Assembly (NCBI GenBank): GCA_045110475.1
Contig: JBGCGC010000129.1
Span: 1 to 64,000, forward strand
Length of the DNA stretch: 64,000 bases
Origin: Granulosicoccus sp045110475
GTDB taxonomy: Bacteria > Pseudomonadota > Gammaproteobacteria > Granulosicoccales > Granulosicoccaceae
Reading direction: 5' to 3'
The notes below the pieces were generated by a model. The model was not told the origin of the DNA, ran no database searches, and saw only the letters and a list, made by a program, of their open reading frames with translations. Position numbers and translations under genes: made by a program. This document shows, in pieces, positions 26,901-35,348 of this stretch (positions are counted from its first letter, which is position 1; every line of letters begins with the position of its first letter).

Positions 26901-27373
26901 ACTGAGCACAACAGGTATCCAATACTCTGGGGAATACCAAAACACACGTGTAGCGCTGTTGCCATAATGGCTGCTTCCAGTGCGAAATAGATAAAAGTAA
27001 ACCCTGCGTATATCAGGGATGTGATAGTTGATCCAAGATAGCCAAAGCCGGCGCCTCGGGTCAGCAAATCAATATCAACGCCTGATCTGGCAGCGTTTAT
27101 GGCGATCGGTATTCCTAAAAGGAAAATAATCAGACTGGCTGCACCGATGGCATACAAAGCGTTAAGCCAGCCATATTGAAGTGCTATGGCCGCTCCTATG
27201 GCTTCCAGGGCAAGAAAAGAGATTGATCCCAGGGCGGTATTGGCTACTTGCATGCATGACCAGCGCCGACGCTTTATTGCTGTGAACCGAAGCGCACAGT
27301 CTTCAAGCATTTCATTGTTGACCCACTGGTTGTAGTGGCGTCTTACCGGGTCAGAAGATATTTTCGCATCCAT
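23903..27373 (-). CDS. NCS1-permease-like/hybrid sensor histidine kinase fusion
   Basis: A 1156-aa membrane sensor. Residues about 1-490 form an NCS1 (nucleobase/cytosine-permease) transporter-like bundle with many helices. Next, residues about 499-540 hold a cluster of ten cysteines (CSIC, CPAYGGPICSLCC, CEDLC) like a zinc-binding site, then two more helices (about 568-635). The HisKA domain carries His685 (SHELRTPLN), HATPase boxes follow (LINLLSNAFKYT, DSGAGM, GTGLGLS), and a receiver domain has Asp971 (LLDISMPGMNG). A C-terminal helical extension ends it. Transporter-fused kinases sense a solute while it is bound or moved. The adjacent urt operon suggests urea or amides as the cue. Confidence 0.9.
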   Translation of the reverse strand: MDAKISSDPVRRHYNQWVNNEMLEDCALRFTAIKRRRWSCMQVANTALGSISFLALEAIGAAIALQYGWLNALYAIGAASLIIFLLGIPIAINAARSGVDIDLLTRGAGFGYLGSTITSLIYAGFTFIYFALEAAIMATALHVCFGIPQSIGYLLCSVIVIPVVVYGITMISHLQRITQHVWLLMQIAPFLFLAWQSINPMDGWEGLGFPQRADTQAFDWLMFGTASAVVFSLAVQIGEQVDYLRFLPVKTSSNRNQWWFALFAAGPGWIIIGAIKMLAGAYLCLLALQQGISIDDATDPVHLYIKVWSNWLTPELALAVTGVFVIVCQFKINITNSYAGSIAWSNFFSRLTHSHPGRVVWLVFNVTIAWMLMELGVYTSLENTLRLYSILGVSWTGAIAADLAINKILGLSPPGIHFKRAQLYDINPVGVGAMAISTAIGFIAYSGWWGPLMHSMATYLSLVSVLLLVPVFAYLTQGRYYLATNPFNNQDVEADNISSQTCSICRSDYDHEDLIRCPAYGGPICSLCCSLDMRCEDLCRPDAPFLTQLRAWTHSVMPQRSPTQAQWMVVQFLCLVVVAAIVMAFIFSMVYLQSGIAYQEKASGFSGYIHRLFAALLVLAAIVSWIFLLTSESARRAREDTVRQNALLQQEVTAHEITEMALHRAREKAEAANEAKSRYVIGLSHELRTPLNSILGYAQLMEQDFDLPAHRKNGVRVIRESAQHLAGLIENLLDISRIEAGRLTIHRDHVSLHTFLHQLIQMFHIQAKSAGLDFRVSISSHVPKRVFADEKRLRQILINLLSNAFKYTVQGHVELLVDYGSQVTTFRVCDSGAGMSARDLERIYEPFETLPDANAELPKGTGLGLSISKLLSEIMGGDLTASSVEGAGSCFTLKLLLPPIANEKPVDLSTLNTHRHLLHQKSITVVDDDENHRSLIAELLEPMGFKVQGYPDAMTCLENLESHPVDVFLLDISMPGMNGWELAERIHQRYPGPVRILMISALADDHIQHHAHDSSSNNYFVKPLDLHKLLSRLEEILVLDFPQDGPVVFDSEHIARTLAPSLSPANCSTIDKATYENKISHAEHVHKYDLPPELLNQLQSLYAIGHISAISALLDSASLNDENVIPFASNARQLLQRHQLEAFGVLLETAREHHND

Positions 27374-27554
27374 TGTCAGATTTACTCGTTCATTCGGATC
27401 TCAATTGGTGCGTTCTCACCGATACTGCTCTTTGATAGTGCGTGTGACTGATGTTGTACATGTATTTTCTTAGAATTCCAAACCGATTGCTATCTCGTTT
27501 TAATGTCCCTGAGCTTGTTCTACCGCATACGTTCGTGTGTGTGAAGCCTGCCTA

Positions 27555-27581
27555 CGTCATTTGACTACCCGTCAATTGACG
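27555..27581. promoter_or_regulatory. Candidate operator: repeated GTCAatTGAC-type palindrome
   Basis: A perfect 12-base palindrome (cgtcaattgacg, 27570-27581) follows a near-copy (cgtcatttgac, 27555-27565) with a 15-base offset. The pair lies between the divergent kinase and urtA genes, 88 bases before the urtA start. The arrangement suits tandem binding by a dimeric regulator such as the LuxR-type protein encoded nearby. Binding is inferred only from symmetry and position. Confidence 0.45.
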
Positions 27582-27668
27582 CATTGTCTGTAATTGCTTG
27601 CTGACGGAGACTGGCACTGCGTTCAATGTTCTATTCGCATCCCAACTTCGACTATGAGGATCTTTACC

Positions 27669-28916
27669 TTGAAAACCTACGATTACTCTCAACCTGATAG
27701 AAAACGTCGTGTTTTGCTGTCCAACTTGCTTTGTCTGTCGGTCAGTGCTGCAACTTTTCTAGGTTCTTCGGCTTATGCGGAAGTCAATTCCACAGGCCTT
27801 GCGGTCACTGATGACACAGTAACTGTAGGCATATTGCATTCAGTTACGGGCACGATGGCTATATCGGAAACAGGTTCGGTACAAGCCGAGAAGCTCGCTA
27901 TTGAGCAGATCAACGCCATGGGAGGTGTATTGGGCCGCCAGATCGTCTATGAGCAGGAAGATGGTGCATCTGACTGGCCAACCTTCGCTGAAAAAGCCAA
28001 AAAACTACTTGTAAAAGACAAGGTCGCAGCCGTATTTGGATGTTGGACGTCTGCTTCACGTAAGGCGGTATTACCTGTGTTTGAGCAGTACAACGGTATG
28101 CTTTACTATCCTACCTTTTATGAGGGGTTAGAACAGTCCCCTAATGTCATTTACACTGGGCAAGAAGCCACACAGCAGATATTGGCTGGTATAGATTGGG
28201 TTACCGAAACCAAAGATGCCAAGACGTTCTACCTATTGGGTTCGGACTATATCTGGCCGCGTACATCTAACAAGATCGCACGCAAGCATATCGAAAAGTT
28301 GGGGCATAAGGTGGTTGGAGAAGAATACTATCCGCTTGGACACACCCAGTTTAACTCTGTCATCAACAAGATAAAGCTGAGAAAACCTGATGTAATCTAC
28401 GCCATCGTGGTGGGTGGATCCAACGTTGCTTTTTACAAACAACTGAAAGCCGCAGGAATCGACATGACTAAGGAAGATCCGCTGCTACTTACGATATCAG
28501 TCACAGAAGATGAAATCCTCGGTATTGGTGGTGATAACATCAATGGCGCTTATGCGGCGATGAAGTATTTCCAGTCTCTGGACAACGAAAACAACAAGGC
28601 CTTCGTTGCTGCGTTTAAAGAACGGTGGGGCGAAGATACGGTCATCGGTGATGTAACTCAGGCCGCCTACCTTGGTCCATGGTTGTGGAAAGCAGCAGTG
28701 GAGAAAGCCGGGAGCTTTGATATAGACAAGGTGCGTGATGCGTCGCCTGGCATTGAATTGACAACAGCACCCGAAGGTTATGTTCGCATTCATGAGAACC
28801 ATCACTTGTGGTCAAAGACGCGTATTGGTCTGGCTCAGGCTGACGGACAATATGATCTTGTCTACGAAACCAGTGAACTGATGGAGCCTGATCCGTTTCC
28901 CAAGGGCTATCAATAA
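27669..28916 (+). CDS. urtA: Urea/short-amide ABC transporter substrate-binding protein UrtA
   Basis: A 415-aa periplasmic protein of the branched-chain-amino-acid/amide class. A signal peptide (VLLSNLLCLSVSAATFLGSSAYA) precedes a mature domain beginning with VTVGILHSVTGTMAISETG. It continues with CWTSASRKAVLPVFE and YPTFYEGLEQSPNVIYTGQ, all typical of UrtA. I favour TTG 27669, because gagga lies 8 bases upstream; an in-frame ATG at 27654 has no such site. The adjacent formamidase suggests that formamide or other short amides may be the true ligand. Confidence 0.92.
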   Translation: MKTYDYSQPDRKRRVLLSNLLCLSVSAATFLGSSAYAEVNSTGLAVTDDTVTVGILHSVTGTMAISETGSVQAEKLAIEQINAMGGVLGRQIVYEQEDGASDWPTFAEKAKKLLVKDKVAAVFGCWTSASRKAVLPVFEQYNGMLYYPTFYEGLEQSPNVIYTGQEATQQILAGIDWVTETKDAKTFYLLGSDYIWPRTSNKIARKHIEKLGHKVVGEEYYPLGHTQFNSVINKIKLRKPDVIYAIVVGGSNVAFYKQLKAAGIDMTKEDPLLLTISVTEDEILGIGGDNINGAYAAMKYFQSLDNENNKAFVAAFKERWGEDTVIGDVTQAAYLGPWLWKAAVEKAGSFDIDKVRDASPGIELTTAPEGYVRIHENHHLWSKTRIGLAQADGQYDLVYETSELMEPDPFPKGYQ

Positions 28917-29092
28917 GCACTGATACGATGAGTTGTAGCTGATATCTCAATTGCGCTTTAAACCGTGCACTGAATTTAGTCAGAAACGGTTTAGAGCCCC
29001 ATCGTGGCAATTGATTGCTTATCGCCCTGCGCGTGATCTGACGCTGATACCTCGGCAGCTCTAAAAGTTACACCCATACCAGGAATACCCTT

Positions 29093-30019
29093 ATGTTTAG
29101 TGATTACTCATGGACAGAATTAGGCTCGATCTTCGCAATGCAAGGATTCGCCGGATTAAGCCTGTTTTCGGTGTACTTACTTATGGCGCTGGGGCTTGCC
29201 ATTATCTTTGGCCAGATGGGAGTCATCAATATGGCTCATGGTGAATTCATGATACTCGGCGCTTATGTCACCTATTTATGCTCAGGTTTTGTTCAGCTTC
29301 ATCTGCCGTTTCTATTTGGCGGATACTTTTTTCTGGCAATAGTGGTCGCTTTCTTCGTCACGGCATTGCTAGGTGCTCTTGTTGAATGGATATTGATAAG
29401 ACACTTGTACCAACGACCGTTGGATACTTTGTTAGCCACCTGGGGGCTCAGCCTAATATTGCAACAAACATATAGAACGGTTTTTGGCGCACGGGAAGTC
29501 GGTGTGGATCTTCCCTCCTGGATGCTGGGCTCTATCAGCGCGACCGACCTGGTAGATATTCCGATAAACGGTCTTGTTGTAATGAGCATCACATTGCTTA
29601 TAGCATTGGGCGTCTACCTCCTCATGTTCCGCTCCAGGTTCGGACGCCAGACCAGAGCGGTTGTGCAAAACCGCGGTATGGCGGGCGCTGTCGGGATCAA
29701 CACAGAAAAAGTAGATCGCCTGACGTTTTCGTTGGGATGCGGCATTGCAGGTGTTGCCGGAAGCGCATTCACGATGGTCGGTTCTACCGGTCCCACCGCG
29801 GGACAACTGTACATCGTAGATACGTTCCTGGTTGTGGTCTTTGGAGGTGCAGCAAGCCTTCTCGGAACCGTAGCTTCGGCCTTTACCATCAGTCAGGCTC
29901 AGTCTACGCTTGAGTTCTTTCTATCAGGATCTATGGCGAAAGTACTCACCCTTGTCGCTGTTGTAATCATTCTCATGCTCAGACCACAAGGTTTGTTTGC
30001 ATCCAAAGTCAGACGCTGA
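29093..30019 (+). CDS. urtB: Urea/amide ABC transporter permease UrtB
   Basis: A 308-aa LivH-type permease with about eight helices. The family motif GQMGVINMAHGEFMILGAY (about 41-59) is present, as is RAVVQNRGMAGAVGINTEKVDRLTF. It lies 176 bases after urtA; that gap shows no gene. aggaa precedes the ATG. It works with UrtC as the membrane channel. Confidence 0.93.
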   Translation: MFSDYSWTELGSIFAMQGFAGLSLFSVYLLMALGLAIIFGQMGVINMAHGEFMILGAYVTYLCSGFVQLHLPFLFGGYFFLAIVVAFFVTALLGALVEWILIRHLYQRPLDTLLATWGLSLILQQTYRTVFGAREVGVDLPSWMLGSISATDLVDIPINGLVVMSITLLIALGVYLLMFRSRFGRQTRAVVQNRGMAGAVGINTEKVDRLTFSLGCGIAGVAGSAFTMVGSTGPTAGQLYIVDTFLVVVFGGAASLLGTVASAFTISQAQSTLEFFLSGSMAKVLTLVAVVIILMLRPQGLFASKVRR

Positions 30020-30028
30020 GGACATATC

Positions 30029-31249
30029 ATGAGTGTTACAAAATCTGTTCAATGGCGTCATCTAATTTCAATGACGTGTCTTCTGGTACTGCTGGTTATA
30101 GTACTTCCGAACTCGTTGGATGCTTTCCGTCTCAATCTTGTTGGTAAGTATCTGACTTACGCGTTCGTTGCCATCGGTCTGGTCCTGTGCTGGGGGCTGG
30201 GAGGAATTCTCAGTCTGGGCCAAGGGGTGTTTTTCGGACTTGGTGGCTATTGCATGGCGATGTTTCTAAAGCTGGAATCCTCGACACCTGAAGCGACTGC
30301 CATTCAGTCCACACCGGGTATCCCTGACTTCATGGATTGGAACCAGATTACCGAACTTCCTGTGTTCTGGGTTCCTTTCCAGTCACTCACACTTACGCTC
30401 ATAGCTGTTATAGCTGTGCCTGTGTTGTTTGCTTTTGTTATTGGTCTTTCAATGTTCAAACGTCGGGTTAGTGGTGTGTACTTCGCCATCATCACTCAGG
30501 CTATCGCAGCCATTCTTACCATCCTGATTGTCGGACAACAAGGCTATACCGGTGGTGTCAATGGTATTACCGACTTGAGGACGTTTATGGGTTGGGACAT
30601 ACGTTCAGATGCCGCCAAGACATTATTGTATTTCGTTACGGTGTTTTTTCTTTTTGTCGTCATCTTTGCTGCGATTTATATCAGCAGAAGCAAGTTGGGG
30701 CGTCTCTTAGTGGCCGTACGCGATCAGGAAGACAGAGTGCGATTCTCCGGATACGAGGTATCGAACATAAAAATATTCGTATTCTGTACTGCAGCATTAT
30801 TTTCTGCCATTGGGGGAGCTCTTTTTACGCTTCAGGTCGGCTTCATGTCTCCCACATTTGTAGGGATCGTGCCTTCCATTGAGATGGTTATCTACTGTGC
30901 AGTCGGTGGGCGTTTATCAATCTATGGTGCCGTTTATGGAACCTTGCTTGTCAACTGGGCCAAGACGTCTCTGTCGGAGAGTTTTCCGGAGTTATGGTTG
31001 TTTGGTCTTGGCGCGTTGTTCATCGCTGTGGTCATGTTCTTTCCCAAGGGACTTGCCGGGATTATCAGCGATGCCATTGCAATGGGAAGGAATTTTTCTA
31101 GCCAGGAGGCAGACAAAACATCTGTAGTGGCTGCGACAGAGCATATGGGCAACACAGCTAAAAGCGGGGACAGGCATACCCGGCAGGTATTGGCACCGAC
31201 ACATCCTTCAGCCGAAAAATCCACCGTCACTGGAGATGTCAGCGCATGA
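30029..31249 (+). CDS. urtC: Urea/amide ABC transporter permease UrtC
   Basis: A 406-aa LivM-type permease. Motifs include CWGLGGILSLGQGVFFGLGGY (about 57-77), GVYFAIITQAIAAIL and AVRDQEDRVRFSGYE. The C-terminal tail of about 50 residues after the last helix is polar and probably cytoplasmic. It starts 9 bases after urtB with gagga upstream and overlaps urtD by 4 bases. Confidence 0.93.
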   Translation: MSVTKSVQWRHLISMTCLLVLLVIVLPNSLDAFRLNLVGKYLTYAFVAIGLVLCWGLGGILSLGQGVFFGLGGYCMAMFLKLESSTPEATAIQSTPGIPDFMDWNQITELPVFWVPFQSLTLTLIAVIAVPVLFAFVIGLSMFKRRVSGVYFAIITQAIAAILTILIVGQQGYTGGVNGITDLRTFMGWDIRSDAAKTLLYFVTVFFLFVVIFAAIYISRSKLGRLLVAVRDQEDRVRFSGYEVSNIKIFVFCTAALFSAIGGALFTLQVGFMSPTFVGIVPSIEMVIYCAVGGRLSIYGAVYGTLLVNWAKTSLSESFPELWLFGLGALFIAVVMFFPKGLAGIISDAIAMGRNFSSQEADKTSVVAATEHMGNTAKSGDRHTRQVLAPTHPSAEKSTVTGDVSA

Positions 31250-31995
31250 GCTCCCCCAATACCAACTGTATGCTGGCACTCAATGACCTTAGCGTCTCCT
31301 TCGATGGATTCAAGGCTGTCGATGATCTAAACCTTTTTGTTGATGAAAATGAAATTCGCGTGATCATAGGTCCGAATGGAGCCGGCAAGACTACGGTTCT
31401 TGACCTGATCTGCGGAAAGACTCGAGCAAGTTCAGGTTCAATAAAATTCCGAAACGATGAAATATCACATCTTAATGAGCCAGCAATAGTGCATAAGGGG
31501 ATCGGCAGAAAGTTTCAGACACCTTCTATCTATGAAGATTTGAGCGTTTTTGAGAATCTCGAATTGTCTTATCCAAAAGGGCGTAACGTATTTGGTGCGT
31601 TGTTTTCCAAACACAGCACGAAAATGATTGAGCGTCTCCACGAAGTTGCAGAATCTGTATTTTTACAGGAACAGCTGCAAATGCAGGCGGCGTTACTCAG
31701 CCACGGTCAGAAACAGTGGCTGGAGATTGGCATGTTACTGATACAAGATCCAAAGCTTCTCATGCTGGATGAGCCTGTTGCGGGCATGAGTATAAGTGAG
31801 CGTGAGAAAACCGCTGATCTACTCAATCGGATCACCCGCGATCGGTCGGTACTGGTGGTTGAACACGATATGAAATTCGTTGAAAACATCGCCCATAAGG
31901 TCACCGTGCTTCATCAGGGGAAGATACTTGCCGAAGGTGACATGAATTCTATTCAAAAAAACCCGGATGTCATCGAAGTCTACCTCGGCTACTAA
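31246..31995 (+). CDS. urtD: Urea/amide ABC transporter ATP-binding protein UrtD
   Basis: A 249-aa LivG-type ATPase with Walker A GPNGAGKTTVLD (about 42-53), the signature LLSHGQKQWLEIG (the usual LSHG form of UrtD/LivG) and Walker B LLMLDEPVAGMS. Its start overlaps urtC as ATGA. Confidence 0.93.
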   Translation: MSSPNTNCMLALNDLSVSFDGFKAVDDLNLFVDENEIRVIIGPNGAGKTTVLDLICGKTRASSGSIKFRNDEISHLNEPAIVHKGIGRKFQTPSIYEDLSVFENLELSYPKGRNVFGALFSKHSTKMIERLHEVAESVFLQEQLQMQAALLSHGQKQWLEIGMLLIQDPKLLMLDEPVAGMSISEREKTADLLNRITRDRSVLVVEHDMKFVENIAHKVTVLHQGKILAEGDMNSIQKNPDVIEVYLGY

Positions 31996-32038
31996 TTGAA
32001 AAACGTCACTACTTACTGACATAGTTGGAGAAGCTACC

Positions 32039-32728
32039 ATGATTCGTATTGAAGATTACCGAGCTGGTTACGGTCAAAGTGAAGTTCTTCACGGACTAAA
32101 CTTTGAGCTCGGAAAGAGCGAGATAGTAGCCATAGTCGGCCGTAACGGGATGGGAAAAACGACGTTGATGAAATCGCTCATGGGCCTGGTGCCGCCCACT
32201 GGCGGACAGCTCACAGTAGATGCCGTTGATGTCACTCGGATGAAGAGCTTCGATAGAGTGATTGCCGGGCTTGGTTATGTTCCTCAGGGGCGGATGATAT
32301 TCCCGGCGATGAGCGTCAAGGAGAACATCGAAACAGGCTTGACTAGTACAGGAGAAAAGGAGATTCCATCGGACCTGTATACACTTTTTCCAGTATTGAA
32401 CGAGATGAGCGATCGGCGTGGAGGAAATCTCTCGGGTGGTCAACAGCAGCAATTGGCCATAGCACGAGCACTTGCTACAAAACCCAAGGCGTTGTTGCTG
32501 GATGAACCCACAGAAGGCATACAACCATCAATTATTCGTGATATGGCAAGGGTACTCAAGCGCATACGGGACGAGCGCCAGCTATCGATCCTTGTGTCCG
32601 AGCAGGTGCTGTCGTTTGCGATGGACATTGCTGATCGAGTTCTCGTGCTGGAAAACGGTCAGATCGTTCACGAAGCACATCGCGATGACATCAATGAAAA
32701 GCAAGTACAAGCGTATTTGGCAGTGTGA
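32039..32728 (+). CDS. urtE: Urea/amide ABC transporter ATP-binding protein UrtE
   Basis: A 229-aa LivF-type ATPase with Walker A GRNGMGKTTLMK (about 34-45), GYVPQGRMIFPAMSVKENIETG (typical UrtE/LivF), the signature LSGGQQQQLAIARAL and Walker B LLLDEPTEGIQP. It has ggagaag before the ATG and a 43-base gap after urtD. Confidence 0.93.
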   Translation: MIRIEDYRAGYGQSEVLHGLNFELGKSEIVAIVGRNGMGKTTLMKSLMGLVPPTGGQLTVDAVDVTRMKSFDRVIAGLGYVPQGRMIFPAMSVKENIETGLTSTGEKEIPSDLYTLFPVLNEMSDRRGGNLSGGQQQQLAIARALATKPKALLLDEPTEGIQPSIIRDMARVLKRIRDERQLSILVSEQVLSFAMDIADRVLVLENGQIVHEAHRDDINEKQVQAYLAV

Positions 32729-32849
32729 AACATCGCTCTGACTATTGCAATGTCAAGTCAGAGTCATTCTCTTGCCATAGTGAATGTTGATGTACATGAA
32801 AAACTTGCAGGACCCTGAAGTAGAAACCCGCTAACCAAGGAGCAATTCC

Positions 32850-34082
32850 ATGACTGATACTCTTATTAAAGTTGACCTTTCAGAATCGCCATATAACAAC
32901 GAGAAAATCCACAACCGTTGGCACCCGGACATTCCCATGGCTGATTGGGTAGAACCCGGTGATGATTTCCGCATAGAGACGGTTGATTGGACTGGCGGTC
33001 AGATCAAGAATAACGATGATGCCTCAGATGTCCGTGATGTTGAGCTTGAGCAGGTGCATTTTCTGTCGGGACCGATTGGTGTAAAAGGTGCTGAACCGGG
33101 CGATTTGCTCGTCGTTGACATTCTGGATATTGGTGCAGTTGAGGATAGTCTCTGGGGATTCAACGGCTTCTTTTCGAAGCAGAACGGTGGTGGATTCCTT
33201 ACTGAACATTTTCCAGAGGCACAAAAATCCATTTGGGATTTTGAAGGAATGTTTACCACCTCGCGGCATATACCGGGAGTGAAATACGCTGGCCTTATCC
33301 ACCCGGGCCTCATCGGTTGCTTACCAGATCGCGCGTTGCTTGATGAATGGAACAAACGCGAAACAGCGCTGGTAGATACCGATCCAGAACGGGTTCCACC
33401 GCTGGCCGCTCTACCAGAAGATGGAGGTAAAGCCCACATGGGAAAGATGACCGGTGAAGCCCGTGATGCAGCCGCAGCAGAAGCTGCACGAACCGTCCCG
33501 CCTCGTGAGCATGGCGGTAACTGCGACATCAAGGATTTGTCTCGAGGATCGAAAGTCTATTTTCCCGTTTACGTCGATGGTGCGGGATTGTCGATGGGGG
33601 ATTTGCACTTCAGCCAGGGTGATGGAGAGATCACGTTTTGTGGTGCTATCGAAATGGCAGGCTGGTTGCACATACGGGTGTCCTTGATCAAGGACGGCAT
33701 GAGAAAGTATGGCATTAAGAACCCTATTTTCAAACCTTCGCCAATCACACCTAATTATAAAGATCATTTGATTTTTGAAGGCATATCTGTGGACGAAGGT
33801 GGTGGTCAGCATTATCTTGATGTGCATATCGCTTACCGACAGGCCTGTCTTAATGCCATTGAATACATGAAGAAGTTCGGTTATTCAGGTGCTCAGGCCT
33901 ATTCCATACTCGGCACTGCGCCTGTGCAGGGGCATATTTCCGGTGTTGTAGACATCCCTAATGCCTGTGCAACGCTCTGGCTACCTACCGAGATATTTGA
34001 CTTTGACATTATGCCTAGTGCTCAAGGACCGAAAATCCAACTCGATGGATCTGTTGACATGCCGTTAGCGAAGGACCTGTAA
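32850..34082 (+). CDS. fmdA: Formamidase (acetamidase/formamidase family)
   Basis: A 410-aa FmdA-family amidohydrolase that turns formamide into formate and ammonia in the cytoplasm. Recognisable blocks are HNRWHPDIP (about 22-30), LSGPIGVKGAEPGDLLVVDI (about 72-91) and PREHGGNCDIKDLSRGS (about 217-233, metal/active-site region). The C-terminal AQAYSILGTAPVQG follows. The ATG has aaggag upstream. Its position behind urtABCDE makes this an uptake-plus-hydrolysis unit, like the amide operons of methylotrophs. Confidence 0.93.
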   Translation: MTDTLIKVDLSESPYNNEKIHNRWHPDIPMADWVEPGDDFRIETVDWTGGQIKNNDDASDVRDVELEQVHFLSGPIGVKGAEPGDLLVVDILDIGAVEDSLWGFNGFFSKQNGGGFLTEHFPEAQKSIWDFEGMFTTSRHIPGVKYAGLIHPGLIGCLPDRALLDEWNKRETALVDTDPERVPPLAALPEDGGKAHMGKMTGEARDAAAAEAARTVPPREHGGNCDIKDLSRGSKVYFPVYVDGAGLSMGDLHFSQGDGEITFCGAIEMAGWLHIRVSLIKDGMRKYGIKNPIFKPSPITPNYKDHLIFEGISVDEGGGQHYLDVHIAYRQACLNAIEYMKKFGYSGAQAYSILGTAPVQGHISGVVDIPNACATLWLPTEIFDFDIMPSAQGPKIQLDGSVDMPLAKDL

Positions 34083-34084
34083 CT

Positions 34085-34429
34085 ATGCCCGTATATCAAT
34101 ACAATTGTGAGTCATGCGGACACTTCGACAAAAGTAATCCAATGTCCATGGCCAGCGAAAGGGTCTGCTGTCCTCGATGCAAGGTTCCCGCATCACGATT
34201 TATTGCAGCCCCTTTTCTGGCTTCAAGCTCACGCAGTTCAATTAGAGCAGCGGGTTTGAATGAAGTGGCACAGAATGAACCCAGACATTCTGCTGGGTCG
34301 GTACAAAAACACAATCCAGGCTGTGGGTGTTGTGGTGGGGGATCGAGTAGGATTTCCGGGAAAACCGCGAAAAACGCTGCGGGGGACAAGATGTTTCCCA
34401 CCAAGCGCCCATGGATGATCAGTCATTAA
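34085..34429 (+). CDS. fmdB: FmdB-family zinc-ribbon protein
   Basis: A 114-aa protein opening with MPVYQYNCESCGHFDK and CCPRCKVPAS: the CxxC...CxxC zinc ribbon of FmdB, classically a regulatory protein encoded with formamidase. A flexible tail contains CGCCGGG near residue 75-81, an extra cysteine run. It starts 2 bases after fmdA and is the last gene of the urt-fmd operon. Confidence 0.85.
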   Translation: MPVYQYNCESCGHFDKSNPMSMASERVCCPRCKVPASRFIAAPFLASSSRSSIRAAGLNEVAQNEPRHSAGSVQKHNPGCGCCGGGSSRISGKTAKNAAGDKMFPTKRPWMISH

Positions 34430-34451
34430 TTTTATAGCCTGATACTATCGC

Positions 34452-34495
34452 GCTAGGAGCCTGCGGGGCCGCCTCCGGCCGTGCAGGCTCCTAGC
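34452..34495. terminator. Strong GC-rich hairpin between convergent operons (possible terminator)
   Basis: Arms of 13 bases (34452-34464 and 34483-34495, gctaggagcctgc) are perfectly complementary, with a ggcc pair inside the loop. It lies 22 bases after the fmdB stop and about 180 bases before the convergent FHA gene end. No T-run follows on either strand, so it may act as a bidirectional structure, an mRNA 3' end protector or a REP-like unit. The rest of 34430-34674 holds nothing I can identify. Confidence 0.55.
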
Positions 34496-34674
34496 CGCCA
34501 TTTCATCCGCCGGCGCGTTTTCACTAATCGATGCCACTGCAATCCACTGGACGAGTCCTGCAAGACGAAAGCTTGTATGAGCATGCAAAAAGTCGGATGT
34601 GAGCTTTACCCAACGCGAATCACTTCCGCTTCATGCCTTTGGTGAGCAAAGACCGTATGGCTCGTCCTTTATTT

Positions 34675-35334
34675 TTACCGGTCTTGTTTTAAACGAAGGC
34701 CACGACCCCTGGCTAATTCAAGTACAGGTTTGCCATGTTCGATTGCCTGAAGTCTTCGTCGAAGACGCTTTATCAGTGAATCGACGGCATCGTTGGTGAC
34801 GCCATTGGTCATTCGGTCTGGCCAAATCTTTACGGCGATGTCGTCCTTTGATATAAATTTACCATCAGCTTCTATAACAACCTGAAGGAGAATCGTCTGT
34901 ACTTTCGACAAAGGAGGTGTCAGTTTCTCAGCGTCAATCCAAACATCGTGAGTGTCTGGATCGAGCCATAATCCCGTTAGCTTTCCCAGTTTACGGGTTA
35001 GTGGTGTTGCGTTGGGATCGTTGTAGCTCAGCTCGACGATTCCGGCCAGAACAATGATATCACCGTGGGTTAGCTGATATGGATCTCGTTTGAGGTAGTG
35101 CCCATTGACAGCTGTTCCGTTTTTGCTGTTCAGATCTTGTATCCTGCACATCGTGCCATTTTTAACAGAAACCTCTGCATGGCATCTTGACAAAGAAGGT
35201 AATGCAATCGTGATGTCTGCATCTTGTCGTCCAATAATTAACGTACGCGTCACTGGCCAGTATTGTTCATCACTGCACACAGCGCCGTCGCTAATGTAAA
35301 GTGAAGGGTGCGTGTTGGAAGATTGTTTTTTCAT
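34675..35334 (-). CDS. FHA-domain protein fused to an OmpR-type winged helix
   Basis: A 219-aa protein. Residues about 25-95 form an FHA phosphothreonine-binding domain (LIIGRQ, SLSRCHAEV, DLNSKNGTAVNG). The C-terminal part (about 120-215) resembles the winged-helix DNA-binding domain of OmpR/PhoB regulators (LTPPLSKVQTILLQVV, ISKDDIAVKIWP, VDSLIKRLRRRL, GRGLRL). There is no receiver domain. I start at ATG 35334; a TTG at 35361 would overlap the kinase. A DNA-binding protein that reads a phospho-Thr mark, encoded directly after a Ser/Thr kinase, is the likely reading. Confidence 0.8.
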   Translation of the reverse strand: MKKQSSNTHPSLYISDGAVCSDEQYWPVTRTLIIGRQDADITIALPSLSRCHAEVSVKNGTMCRIQDLNSKNGTAVNGHYLKRDPYQLTHGDIIVLAGIVELSYNDPNATPLTRKLGKLTGLWLDPDTHDVWIDAEKLTPPLSKVQTILLQVVIEADGKFISKDDIAVKIWPDRMTNGVTNDAVDSLIKRLRRRLQAIEHGKPVLELARGRGLRLKQDR

Positions 35335-35348
35335 CGTGCGCTTTCGAA

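Noticed and set aside
27610..27626. Possible sigma-54 promoter (tggcac...) before urtA
   Set aside because: The GG/GC spacing does not fit the -24/-12 rule: no GC dinucleotide at the required distance.
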